64,000 nucleotides of DNA, taken from the NCBI GenBank assembly GCA_009617715.1, contig VTFK01000227.1, forward strand, positions 1-64,000. The letters are read 5' to 3'. Positions within the stretch are counted from its first letter, which is position 1. Every line of letters starts with the position of its first letter. This document shows, piece after piece, positions 34,581 through 46,930 of the stretch. The notes under the pieces were generated by a model. The model searched no databases and was not told the DNA's origin. It was given only the letters and a program-made list of their open reading frames with translations. The stretch comes from Plectrocnemia conspersa (Eukaryota; Arthropoda; Insecta; Trichoptera; Polycentropodidae). Position numbers and translations under genes: made by a program.

Positions 34581-35814
34581 TCACCGTACGCGCCTAGTAT
34601 GCACCGATAGATGTTATTCTATGATAAAAGGGATTTATTTTACTATTAAAGAAGAAATAAAATTTGACAAACCTCTTATCATTTCACTGCTTATTACACC
34701 AATAGAATTTGCCAGCACGTATTTCCATCGGCGAAGTAGATGCTGTGGTGAAAACCGTCATAAATATAGGGAATTATAACCAAGCTCAAGAACTGAAACA
34801 CAGAAAATTTTATAGTTCTTGGAAAGAATGGACAGTAATTATATAATAATAATGTTCTTTTACATACTTCGGTGCGATGGTTAAACGAAGGAAAATGTCT
34901 GGAACTGAAGAATGATGGATAGTGATGTCTTTCAGCTTTTCTATGTGACATCACAAAAAAATTAGTTTACTTAATCGTAGTTTACAGTATTTCGCAATTG
35001 GCAATTAGAGAAAATAAACAGATATCGCGAATAATAACAAACCCAAATACCGCGTAATTTTCCAACCCTAATAAAAGCTAAACGTGATGCTATTGCCATT
35101 TCTCCAGAAAACTATATTATAAATTAAATATTTTATCCAAGAAATTTAACACTTAATTTAAGAAAAATCAAGAAATGCAATTGGAAATTAAAATAGTGAA
35201 CTACTAGCAGCACTGGGATTTGACTTCGGAACGTTATTTGACGAATTTATCGAGTTAAACAAACAATATGCATCTGAAAGCAATTAAAAAAAGGGGGATA
35301 CAGAGGAGTATGCTTAATTTTAGAAATTGGTACGTGAAAAATACAAGACTACAAAATTGTGCACATCCACTGCTCACATTGTTCGTTCAACGTATCCTTG
35401 TGAATCACGAATGAAATATGTAACAAACGTATCTTGAAATCGTCTTACTGATTTTCATCTTGATGATGTATTAAGAGTAGCCTATTCTAATCAGAACCTG
35501 ATTTGTCTAAAATAGCCTGTTTGTTTCAACGTCAGAAATCATATTGATTTTTGAATAAACAAACAAATAAATAATTTATATTTGTATTTATATATTTTTT
35601 GTTTGTTGTGTTGCCCACGTATTTGTATTTGGCCCAGATGAAAAAAATGGTTGAGTATGACTGCTCCAAATCATATATATTTGGTTCTACACTTGATTTA
35701 CGTCTGGAAACTCTTTCATTGCTCATGCAGTGTACCCCAAGTTGCTTTCTGAAGAGCACGCGTGTCGTTGAAGATTTTTCTCATTTACTTTACAAGTTAA
35801 ATAAATATTAAAAA
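34581..35814. other. Intergenic DNA
   Basis: No supported gene. Short frames at 34516-34779, 35532-35759 and 35599-35811 have no known domain. Confidence 0.4.
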
Positions 35815-36140
35815 TACACAGCGCGCGCCACAATTAATATATTGAAGGAAACATTCGATGAGCGCATAATTTCGCGTAATGAACCTGTGAATTACCTTCC
35901 AAGATCGTGTGATTTAGCACATTTGAATTATTTTCTGATAAAGCAAAGACGATGATGATTAGGAAGCCAACATTCGCCGCGTTATTTCCGATATACGGTC
36001 CCAGCTGCTCGAAAATTGGACTTCCAGATATGCCCGAAATCATATTTAAACACTAATGGCATAAAATTATCTTTTCAATAAAGCCATTACCGCGATTTTT
36101 ATGTGTTTTATTTTATTTTAAAGTTTATACCTCTAAAAAA
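35815..36140 (+). mobile_element. Mariner-like DNA transposon relic (copy 2)
   Basis: Truncated 3' part of the same family as the 13.8-14.8 kb relic, in the opposite orientation. Shared strings include AAACATTCGATGAGCGCATA, CCAAGATCGTGTGATTTA and GAAAATTGGACTTCCAGATA, then the 3' end CACATAAAAATCGCGGTAA (reverse complement) and TTAGAGGTAT. The 5' half and the first catalytic Asp region are absent. The 3' border is near AAACACATTTA at about 36140. Confidence 0.8.
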
Positions 36141-37421
36141 ACACATTTACAACACAACAGGGTAATCGTCTCCGGATTCACATAAACTAAAATCTCATTG
36201 ATCACCCAAAAGGGGATAGCGTACCGGTACTTTATTTTTTAGGACTACACAACTGGTTATAAGAACTTTGTAACTAGTTTCTGGATCTCTGAACTTTTGA
36301 ACGTTAGGAGATTATGGTCAGCAAATGAATTATGTATTCAACAAGACGTACTTCTGATTTTTAAATCTCCAAAATCCCCAGATAGCCTGTCGCCAATTCG
36401 CACAGCAAAACATTCGCTCGAAAGAATGATAATTATGGCCGAGTGCCGCCAACGCCGAGTGCCGTTAGTAGGTGCCGCATAATCGGCGCTGCCATTACAC
36501 ATTCTGGCACATCGGCCTTCTCAAGGAGCTGGCGCCTCCACAAATAGCTATTGCCTCACGAACGTGCCTTGTCGACCGACCGCCGTGATTCATTTTCCAT
36601 TATCGCCAATGACATTTCGTTTCGATAAACGTACGCCAGCTGAGTTCGTTCGTACGATACTGACACGCTTTGTCCGAGTCCATTGGGGCTATTTTACCAT
36701 GCACTTTGGCAGGAGAGACATTAAACGGTGGCGCTTAGGGCTGCCAGCTCGAGCTAGACATCGAGTCTCGATTGGAACAGGTGGCCGAGTCGATGGATTG
36801 AAACAATGAGCGAGTCAGGAGTTCGAAACTTGAATGCGTTATTGGAATTTCCTGTAGGGTTAACCTGTTTTCTCTCGGATGGTGTGTATCAGTGCCTTTC
36901 GAATAGATACACAACAAATATGCATATTACTACTTATTCAAATATCGGATAATATTGTTTCGAAATACTGCGCTTGTGTTCAAAATATGAAGACACCAAG
37001 ACATATTAACTGACCTAAACATTTGAACTATTAATTAAATTGAAAGGCATGTGTCTATTTTTATGGAAGACAATGTTCATAAATTATTATTATATCACAA
37101 TTCTAAGTCAGTCCACGTATAGTTTTTAGTATGTATACGTGTAGCAAGTGTTTCTTCTCGAGAAAAATGCCAAATCGAGAATTCTTATTTCTCGAGAAAT
37201 ATTATAAAACATTTTTTATTATATAAAATTAAATTTGTACGAAAAACAAACGATAAACGGCAAGATTTTTGAATACTCTTCCGTATAAAATACATTTTAC
37301 AAAAGTATAAGTATAAAAATGGAGCCGATGCTAGACAGTTAAATACATTTTCAAGTGACAATAATTTCAGTGATCTGTATATCGAAGAGTATTTAATTAT
37401 TGCTGAAGACTTTACAGACAA
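36141..37421. other. Intergenic DNA
   Basis: A GC-richer segment at 36400-36830 has overlapping short frames on both strands but no recognisable domain. The rest is AT-rich without features. Confidence 0.4.
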
Positions 37422-39871
37422 TTAACAGCTTAACGACCGGTATTTATTTGCCGAACTTTGCTTGGTGGCCGGGCGATCTCACGGAAAAATCGCAAACAAT
37501 TATGTTTTTCAGTAAATTCCCTATAACTTGTAAACCAATTAAGATATTGTATTCAAATTTAATATGTAGCTTCCTTATGATTTTTCGCATAAATACCTGT
37601 CAAGTACGTCATTTAACCAGTGTTTCTAAACGTGTGGGTCCGATTTTTTTGAAATAATAGTTTCAAAAACAAATTTATATCATTGGCAAACATCTTACAA
37701 ATACAAAGTAAGTGAGACTCCTCAATAGATTAGTATTAATTACCTGATTTTTTATCACTTTTTAAATTTAAAAATAAAAATTTTGACTTGTTATTTCTGG
37801 GCCACCATGTCTGACCATCTGTATGTCCATACTCACGAAATGAATTTACGGTACACTTCATTAAAAATATTTTGCTTATTGCACTTAAATAAATTAAAAG
37901 TAACATGTATGCTTTCAATATATTTTATATTCATCATTTTCATTCTTTCCATAATAATAATTTGGTATTATATAGGTGATATAAACAAAAAACCAAACAT
38001 AAATTCTCAGAACAGTTTCTTTCTAATTATATTGTATGCTTTGAGCGAAGGCCAACACCCATTTCTAAAAGGTTCATTGTTGACAATTTACTACCTGCAC
38101 TTGCGATAGATAGATTGGCTCTAATCTTAGGAAAGATATTTTCTACTTAATTTTGTATTGGTTATTTACATGAAACACAAGTTAGATCAGCCCACAATAT
38201 TCGCATACACTACAAGGTGTTTAGCAATTCACAAAAATATTATGATAATATTTTATTTAAGAAATTATTATTAAAAAAAATAGTTTACGATTTTATCTAA
38301 TGTTATTGTTAATTTATTATTCTTCATCTAGTAACACATCTAAGCACTATATTTTTTACCAGCTTAACGCCCGGTGTTTTTTGCCGAACTTTCCTTGGTG
38401 GCCGGGAGATTTCGCGGAATAATAGCAAAAAATTACATTTTTTAGTAAATTCCCTATAACTTGTAAACCAAATAATATATTTTATCGAAATTTAATTTGT
38501 AGCTTCCTTATGATTTTTTGCATAAATATATTGTAATTACGTCATTTAACCAGTGTTTCTAAATATGTGGGCCGCATAATTAAGTGATATAACGAAAAAA
38601 AACTTGTTTACAAATATAATATTAAATATTTACTATAAATTACAATCAATGTTATTCTAAAAGGGTAAATCGCCACTACCTGTCCCGTCTTATCAGCTTA
38701 CCTTGTGCATACCTTTTAAGAATTCATCTATTAGGGTATATGACACTTTTTTTATTGTGGAATTCCCAAATTCGGGAATTCCACACAGATAAAAAAATGC
38801 ATTTTATAATCGAAGTAATGCAGTATATTTAGTGTCTTCTAAACTATCGGTCGAAACGTATCGCGAAAATTGCTCTTCTCTCTGTGATCTTTTGTGATTG
38901 TGATTTTGATTTAAAAAAATTTTATTTTCAATCACGGCAAAATGGACGAAAGAAATTAAACCTTTTTGGAAAATTTTGAAGACGCGTTGTCCAACGCCCC
39001 CCAGTGATTGTGAACATAGTGATGTGTGCGAAAGTAATTCTAATTCAAGTGTACGTGAACATAGACCGCGTGTGACAAATTTGCACTCATCCAGTTCATT
39101 TTTTTCATAATGACAAATGTTTTTACACGTATCACTCAGTGTAATTATGAAAATAAATGTGTTCGAAACAGTTGTACGGAGAAAATGGACGCCAAAAAAT
39201 TTAGTGAGTGCAAATTATTATTTATTATAAATGGATATTTTTTATAAATCGTTTATACAAAAAAATTTAGAAGCATTTAAACATACATGTTATTAATTTA
39301 ATTATCACATTTTTAAGCTAATGTGGTGCTCAAAAAAAAATCGTGCACTAATCAACGTTGTCAAATTTCAAAAATTTCTTTAATGATTATTTAACTATTT
39401 TTGTAAATACGCAATTCACTGTTTTTATTATTATTAACTAACTTTTACTACAAATTATCACTTATTAATAACAACAACAATAAATAAAAATATAATATTC
39501 CATAATGCAAAAAATATGGTCACTGTTAAGTGGGAGCGGCTTGGAGAACCGTTACCAAACAACCCACTAGCCCAAAAATATTAGAATATAACAAACTAAA
39601 ATAGGCGACGACTCGTTGCATTGCGACGCAGTGGGATAAAACGACTCTTTTTACGAAAAATTAAAGTAAAATATAATTTATTTTATATCTTATATTATGT
39701 AGAAATAGTATACTACCATCTCGCATTATAATATTGGGGTAAACTGTATTGTATTATAGTGTATTTTTAATAAAAGAAGACGCGTGACGCAGGACGCATG
39801 GGCGAGTCCTCGGCCGCTGCAAAAGGTTCTCTCAGGACTCGTGGGTGAGTCCTCGGTCGTTAAGCTGTTAA
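37422..39871. mobile_element. Candidate TTAA-flanked (piggyBac-like) element relic
   Basis: The left end reads TTAACAGCTTAACGACCG at 37422-37439. The right end at 39854-39871 is its exact reverse complement, so TTAA plus a 14-base inverted repeat bound a unit of about 2.45 kb. TTAA duplication is the hallmark of piggyBac. A diverged direct copy of the left terminal 220 bases lies inside at about 38357-38575. A plus-strand reading from about 38941 begins MDERN and, after a stop, gives an acidic Ser-rich stretch (CEHSDVCESNSNSS), reminiscent of piggyBac N-termini. No catalytic core is seen, so the copy is internally deleted. A perfect 12-bp hairpin lies at 38756-38785. Confidence 0.6.
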
Positions 39872-41390
39872 TATCACTGTAGAGCAGCGTACGCCACTGC
39901 TTCCACTTTTTATCCAAAAAACACGCACACTAAACTAACACAATCATATTGTAGGAGTTGACAACCAGCTACTGTGATATTATATATTATTTTTTTTATT
40001 TTGTGCCAAATGGGCCGAAATATTTACATTTATAGCCGGACATGATTCAGACGAAAAACCTTGAAACGAGCACTACCGCTTCATCAACAAGCGATGCAAC
40101 GAAGTATTTCAGGATGTTATCTCAAGTAAATGCATTGATTGGTTTATCGTGCAAGTTAACTTTAAAAAATATTTGATTATGAATCATTTGAATTGAGCGA
40201 AAGAGCTATTGCTACCATTCCAAACAACCTATCTTTATAATCAAACATTCTCAAAAATGGTCATTTAAAACCAAAAATCGCATTCAATTAGAGACACCTC
40301 TTCGAATTGCATAATCTACAAATATACCTGAGATTAACGAACTAGTGAAGAAAATATTGATCGATTTTGTACAAAAGGAAGTTGATTGTTTGTAGATTTA
40401 TATAAATATATTATTTAAAAAATCAGTATATTTACTTCCTACTTTTTTGAATTTTTATTTTTTAAATGTAATTAATTGTATTTTTAAATATGTGTATTTT
40501 CTGTAAATATATTTTCTATGTATGTAAATTCATATCTATTATATGTATATAATTTGTAACACTATATAAAAAATATGTTTTTATTAATATATCATACGTG
40601 TAACAGTATTATCGACCTCTGCATAAACTCGCCAAAATATTCCGATATGTTGCAGTTGTCCGGTAATAACCGTTATTGCAGCGCAAGTAGAAACAAAAAC
40701 AGCACACAATCGTATTTTCGTGCGACGTATACGACTTTCTTCTTTTGACTCGGCCCTAGAGCGCGCGAATGTATGTGTAATAAATTGGAAGCCGTGGCGT
40801 ACACTTCTGTAGAGTATATTTTATGGCTCGATGAATTCTAAGGAACCTTGCGACTCCATTGAATCATTAGAACAGAAATATCATTGGCTCAACAATTAGA
40901 GAAAGTAGGGTAAAAAAACCAACAACTTTCAGATTAATGGGGAAATAATTCAAAATATTTGAATCAACGTGCAGGAGAACAAATAATTTACATCAACACA
41001 AAACGAGAACATTTTTTTACAGCCGAAAATGTTTCAACAAAAAAAACAACGAGTATGTCTGATTCTACTTTAGATGGCATGTGTTTTTTAAATGGTTATT
41101 TTAAGAATAATATATCTAATAATTCATACATAATCATTTGATGAAGGTCCCTATTGAGAGTGAATAATATGCCATATATGTGCGCTTATATACGCTTGCT
41201 CAATACGGAGGAGGTTTTTAGATTCGTCTACTCTCAACGCATCGACCGATTACGGAGATTGAAGAGGGGGAGGAGGGTAATAAGATTTGTTTATTTTCAT
41301 TGTCTTACTTACAAGTCTTATTGCATGCCAATTGTAGTTTGTACAAGTGGAGAATTTGCAACACAGTAATTTCCGCATTACACTTGCTGC
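39872..41390. other. Intergenic DNA
   Basis: No supported gene. Frames at 40959-41141 and 41154-41369 show no recognisable domain. Confidence 0.35.
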
Positions 41391-41394
41391 GCTT

Positions 41395-41600
41395 GTCAAT
41401 GCAATATAAGACCACTTGAACAGCTGCTAGGGATGTGAATACCATGTAATCTCCGATCGACAAGTACAAAATTCACTTTTCATCGGCGGGTTGTAAAGTC
41501 TAAAAATAGCATTATCGTTTATTGCGCTTTTAACGCGTAAATGCGAAAATCCTTTTCTGGTGGTCAATGCGACAATGTGCACCATATATTGCCCGGGTGA
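41395..41600. repeat. Dispersed repeat family B, copy 1
   Basis: The strip GTTTATTGCGCTTTTAACG, GTAAATGCGAAAA, and GTCAATGCGACAATG aligns in order with 43938-44005 and less well with 46825-46905. Non-coding. Confidence 0.5.
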
Positions 41601-41639
41601 TTCCCATACTTATATCATTAAAAATAACTACGATATTTT

Positions 41640-41800
41640 TATAAGGGTGATCCAACTTCAGTTTCCAAATATTAAAAAAAAACATACACACACAAATTTA
41701 AGGATATAACTCGGATTAAGATCGATATTATCAAGTGTCCTGACGGACCGCGTGGCACAGAAATTGATAATGTGATTATGGCACACATAACAAAGGAGAC
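41640..41800. repeat. Mariner-like end plus family A partial copy 6
   Basis: AGGGTGATCCAACTTCAGTT at 41645 is the same block found at the left edge of the 7.2 kb mariner-like fragment, and both are preceded by TA. From 41705 on, CTCGGATTAAGATCGATATT followed by TATCAAGTGTCCTGACGGAC matches the distal half of repeat family A. Confidence 0.55.
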
Positions 41801-43600
41801 ATTATGTTAAATAAAAAATGTTGTCTAAAAATAACTACGCAGCGATCATCGGCCAAATGTGCGAGTGAAATAAATTTATATTTAGATATATAGCAACGTG
41901 GGTTTTTATTATTATTTTGCTAGTTTAGCATGCTGAATGTAAACGATAAATGGTATTTTTTAAAAGTATAATATATCAATCAAAATAACGCCGCAGCTGC
42001 TGTAGATAATCAGCAGACGACTTCGGATAGAAACACAGGTGCAGACGTAAGATTTATATTCGGTTGATTGTATCGGTTTCAATAAGTGACGTTCCGTTTA
42101 GAATTTGAAACGAAGACGTGGTTTATGACGGGTGCACGATAAAAATCAAGTACTGGAAAATGATGGAGATATTCATATTTCTTTATGAAGCAACATTCGT
42201 TCTTTAGCTTTATATATGTGAGAAAATATTATCCCTTTTAAGAACATAAGATTATGTATTTTGTATGTACATGATCTCTAATTAATAATATTAATAGTAT
42301 TTTGTATGTACATGATATCTAATTAACAGTAACAAATAAGGTTTTTATGTGTGTATCTACATAGATTAATTTAGTTAAGCTCTCTATAATACAATGTCAG
42401 TTAAAAATAACTACTGCATTTTAATAAAGTTTAGTTTAAGTCTTGAAAAAATGTATAGATTTGTTTTGCAGTATCTTGTACAAAGTATTGTGCCAACGAA
42501 TACAGACAATCCATAAAATCTAAATAAGGATTTACTCTGACTTTTCTAAGCAATTGCTGTGATACTTCTATAAAGTTGGTCGGGGCCAGTTAATAATCAC
42601 ATCGCTCCTATTGTGAATAGTGAAAACACCTTGTTTGTAAGTAGCAAGGTTTCAAGAATTACAAATAATGATAAATATCCAAATGCGTTATAGGGAATAA
42701 TAATTATTACTATCCTTATTTATATAATAAAGTATGTTCGGTTAGAAATATAATCTTGCAATGATAATTCGGTGAATGTGAAGGTCGACTAATTAATCAT
42801 GTCATTTGCTATTTTAAGAGATTATATCATTATGTCATCAAATATTTAATAACAGTAACTCAGTATATGTTTATTATATTTTATATATTAAAATAATATT
42901 ATTAATTATGTTATGACTAGATTAAACATATAATAAGTATATGAAATTGCATAATGTTGTGCAGCATAAATAAACCATGTATATCCAATTGATAATCCAT
43001 GATATCCAATTTTTTTTTCACCAGTTTTTGTAACATTGCTATTATATAATATTTAATATATTTTTTTAATACATACAATGAATAAGCGTACTTGTTTATA
43101 TGTCAGTACTGGCGTCAGTGAGTCATGTTTTATACCAACACGATTATCAGAAGTTCAAAAACATTTTATATATTAAATCTTATACAACGGAAAGGTAAAA
43201 AACATTGATTTATAAGAGGCTATAAATTAAATAATATTTTTTTAAATAAGTGGTCAGTAACATTTAATCTAAACGGTCAGTAATATTATTGATATATTGT
43301 CAGTCAAAAATGGTGAACGGTCAGTAGCTTTCTCATGTACGATGAGTAACTTTTGTTTAACGGTCATTTAACCGATTGCGGCTTAGCAACAAATGCCTAT
43401 CTTAGCAACAAATTGTTATTACAATGTTTTATGACATGTGTTCATATGCCCTGGCCTGCGTGTCAGTGCGTTAATTTTCATATAAGGCAAAGTTACTTAG
43501 TTATAAATTATAATTATTGTGCAACATTTTTTTTAATGCACGTACAGTTTAAAAATAATTGTACATACATATGTATACGTCAAGTCCAGCATCTAAAGAA
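41801..43600. other. Intergenic DNA
   Basis: AT-rich. A 30-base string beginning GTATTTTGTATGTACATGAT is tandemly duplicated at about 42258 and 42298. No gene is recognised. Confidence 0.4.
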
Positions 43601-44005
43601 TTCAGTCGTCTCCGAAGATCAGATTGAACTCTGGATTTCTCGTGCTGACGTGAAGAGGGAATCGGTATGTTGATATTCGGTGTAGCTAAACTTGGTGCGA
43701 GTTCTGATGAACTCTCTTGTGTCTCAAGTAGGGGATATCGGGCACAAGTTCTTTATGAAGTGCTGGCGGAAGCATGCCTGAGGTATCCATGCTCACCCAT
43801 TCAATGTGACAGTAAATTACAATGATTTGTGAGTGTAATAATATTTGTTTATGTCGTCAGGTACGATAATTAATTAATTATCGTCAAGTACGATATTCAC
43901 TTGTTGGGATAACAAAGTCGTAATTCTAATGGAATTTTGTTTATTACGCTTTTAATGTGTATTTGCGACAAATTTTTCTTCTAACGTTTAATGCGTCAAT
44001 ACAGG
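43601..44005. repeat. Dispersed repeat family B, copy 2
   Basis: The left part (GTCTCCGAAGATCAGATTGA, CTCTGGATTT, CGGTGTAGCTAAACTTGG) matches 46628-46760 and the right part matches 41460-41580. A perfect 22-base palindrome ACGATAATTAATTAATTATC (completed by GT) lies at 43863-43884. Confidence 0.55.
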
Positions 44006-46610
44006 ATGGTATTATTGTAGTTTACACTCAAATTTTCAGGAACAATTCCACAATGCATAATATCTAAATTGGTTAAAATAGTTTTAACAATTTAATTTTA
44101 AAACAGAAAATTTAATATAAAAAAAACTATACCGTTTAATACAAAATACTAACTAAATGTAAGCCTTTTTTATACTACTTACTCAACAATCTAAAGTTTA
44201 GATTGTATTATTTTATTCTAATCAAAAATATTGTAGATCTATGATATTGATATAATGCTCTGTAAGTAACTATTGATTTTTATTGTATTAATAAAATATA
44301 AATAAATAGTATCTGATGAAATATTTTAATTTAACTTAATGGTAATTGACAGAAATAAATCAGAATCATTATCATAATCAAGGTATTTTAGGACCAACCA
44401 ACCGCCGCTCTGTCGTTATTCCCGCTTCTTCGCATCCTATATACGATTAAATAGATTTTCATATTCGTTGAGAGTTATTTATGGGATGTTCAATGTTCTG
44501 ACCAACGCTCGCTTGCACCTAACCTGTCCGAGTTTTGGTGCCAGCGAGATATTTTATAATATTTTGTAAAATTTAGACAGTTTGTTTCTGCCTGCAGCGT
44601 CACATTGGCTAGACGGTTGTGAGTAGGAAAGAGCAAAGCACCTTTCCTAAACCCCAAAATAGTGTATTTGGAACTTCCATCAAATACTTCCAAACAAAAT
44701 AATTTTCCGATCAGAAACATTCACAAGTCAGAACTGGACTTTTCTACTACTTCGCTTCCGACTTGGAACACACAAGAGTTCAGCAGAACTAGCACGAAGT
44801 CAAGCTATAACGAGTACTGACTAAAAAATCACTTCTAGCATGCACATAATATATCTGCAAAATTATCTATGCTATGTTCTGAACAATCTCAACAAACAAT
44901 TCTGTAACTGAAAATGATTTAATCCACAATGGAAGGTAATTATCATTTCCATACACAATGAACGCTGTTGAAATTCAGTGGCAACCCTAACTGATAAAAT
45001 AATCAACTTATAAATCCTTTCGATTCTTCTGCATAGCCAAATTTAACAACCGTTCGACCCCAGGGCCGAATCGGCAGAGATACGTTGATTCTGTCACGCA
45101 GTTTTTTCGCGACGACGCACGCGTAATCTTCGAAATATTGAGAGAAGAATCACTTATGACGTCACACACGCTGATAACAACAATTGCGATAATTGTGGGA
45201 CAATGGCCGCGAGCAGGTTCACAAAACAAACAAACAATCAAATAGTGGAGGCGACTTGTTTGATCGAGTGTACAAAGCCGAACTTTCATGTTTTGACTTG
45301 TGTCATTGTTAGATAACTATATGAAATTTTTGAGATTAAGCATGGAATATTTCATGTGATATCTAAATTTAAAAATGACATAACTTCTTAATATATATAA
45401 ATTAGCTCAATTCGCAAATATTATCAGAGGTACATATTTTTATAGAGCATCGCGCACTTATTTACTTATTTGTGAAGTTTTTTTTCTTTCATTTAATACG
45501 ATTTTATCATATAGTAACAATGCATTTATTAGTATATAAAGGTGTGGTGACATCTGTGTATTTATTTATTAATTATTTTTAAGAAATGATTATTTTTGAA
45601 CAAAAATATTTTTTAACAGATTATAATAAAATGTAAACTATGTGGATTTAAATAATCAGTTAATAAGTATTGTGACTTAATTTTCAAGTCGTCAAAGTGC
45701 TATTTTATTTTATCAACTGAAATTATTTCTGAAAAATGTTGATAGCAACATATTTCAATCAACAACTTTGGATTTACTTTGTATTGTGCGTATATACACA
45801 ACTGAAACCACCAATTACAAATTTTGAAATAAAATGGTTAATATTTTGAATAATAAATTTTCAGTAACTTTTTGACAAACAGTCACATACGTATAACATA
45901 TAACAGTAAAATACGTATAACATATTGTTTTAATTTATTTGTAACATGGCCAATATAATTGTTATGGCCAATGGTCGAAGCAAAATAACAGCGTCTCGTG
46001 CGCTAGAGTTGTCGCCCGATAGTTGTAGCAAGCAGTCGTGGAGCTACGGTCTCACTCGCTTTATATATTGTAAATCATCGGTCGGCAATTGTGTGAATAA
46101 ACATGTCTTTCGATGCTTCTATAAAGCCCCATTAATTCAACTTTCTCAAGAGAGCAAGGTCACAGGTAAAAAGGAATAACATCAACTATTTCTCGAAGGG
46201 AGAAGTCAAAACATTAATAGTGCCATTAAACCTGAATGCTCTGGCATTTTTACTACGATAAAAATAATTTAGTCATATATTGTCAATAAAACTAGCATAG
46301 ATGCTGTGGTTGATATTTTAATTTTCAAATTGATATGAGCGACTGTTTTTGTTAGATCAAGTGACTTGTTTAAATAGATCAGTTATCACCGTCACATGTT
46401 GCATTGCGCGTGTGCTTTGCATTAGCACCTGTACTCGAAATTAACAATGATTTTCTGATTGCATCCACTACTAGGTCTCGGAATGTTCATAATATGTAAA
46501 CATGTAAATCACCAATTTTATATGTTTTACGTATTGCGCGCGTATATTATTGATATTATACATTATTATTATCTCGGTGCAATAGTATAGATAAGTGTTG
46601 TTGTCATAGT
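44006..46610. other. Intergenic DNA
   Basis: No supported gene. Minus-strand frames at 44490-44720 and 45008-45289 and the plus-strand frame at 45946-46179 lack a known domain or splice support. Confidence 0.35.
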
Positions 46611-46614
46611 CTTG

Positions 46615-46930
46615 TATGCATCTCGTAGTCTCCTATTGTCTCTGATCAGGTTGAATTCTTGGATTTAACATTTTGTAGATATGGAGTAGATAACGGCTGC
46701 TGCCTCGCTATTTAATGCCTCGGTCGATACTCGGCGTAGCTCCACTTGGAAGTATTAGAAAAGTTAAGTTCTTATGTAATATCCTAATGGAAGTATATTC
46801 AGAATAGAATCGATGTGAGTACATTTTGTTCGCGCTTATTTACTATTTTTGAGATAGGAGAGATGATTGGTTCTTTCATACACAACCAATGCGACAATTT
46901 GAGAAAGTAGCTCCCCTTTCATCCGGATCT
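46615..46930. repeat. Dispersed repeat family B, copy 3
   Basis: Shares CTCTGATCAGGTTGAATTC, a CTTGGATTT, TACTCGGCGTAGCTCCACTT and ACCAATGCGACAATTTG with copies 1 and 2. Diverged and non-coding. Confidence 0.5.

Noticed and set aside
37783..38109. 108-codon Ile/Phe/Leu-rich frame
   Set aside because: Lies inside the TTAA-flanked element, in AT-rich DNA, with no transposase motif.
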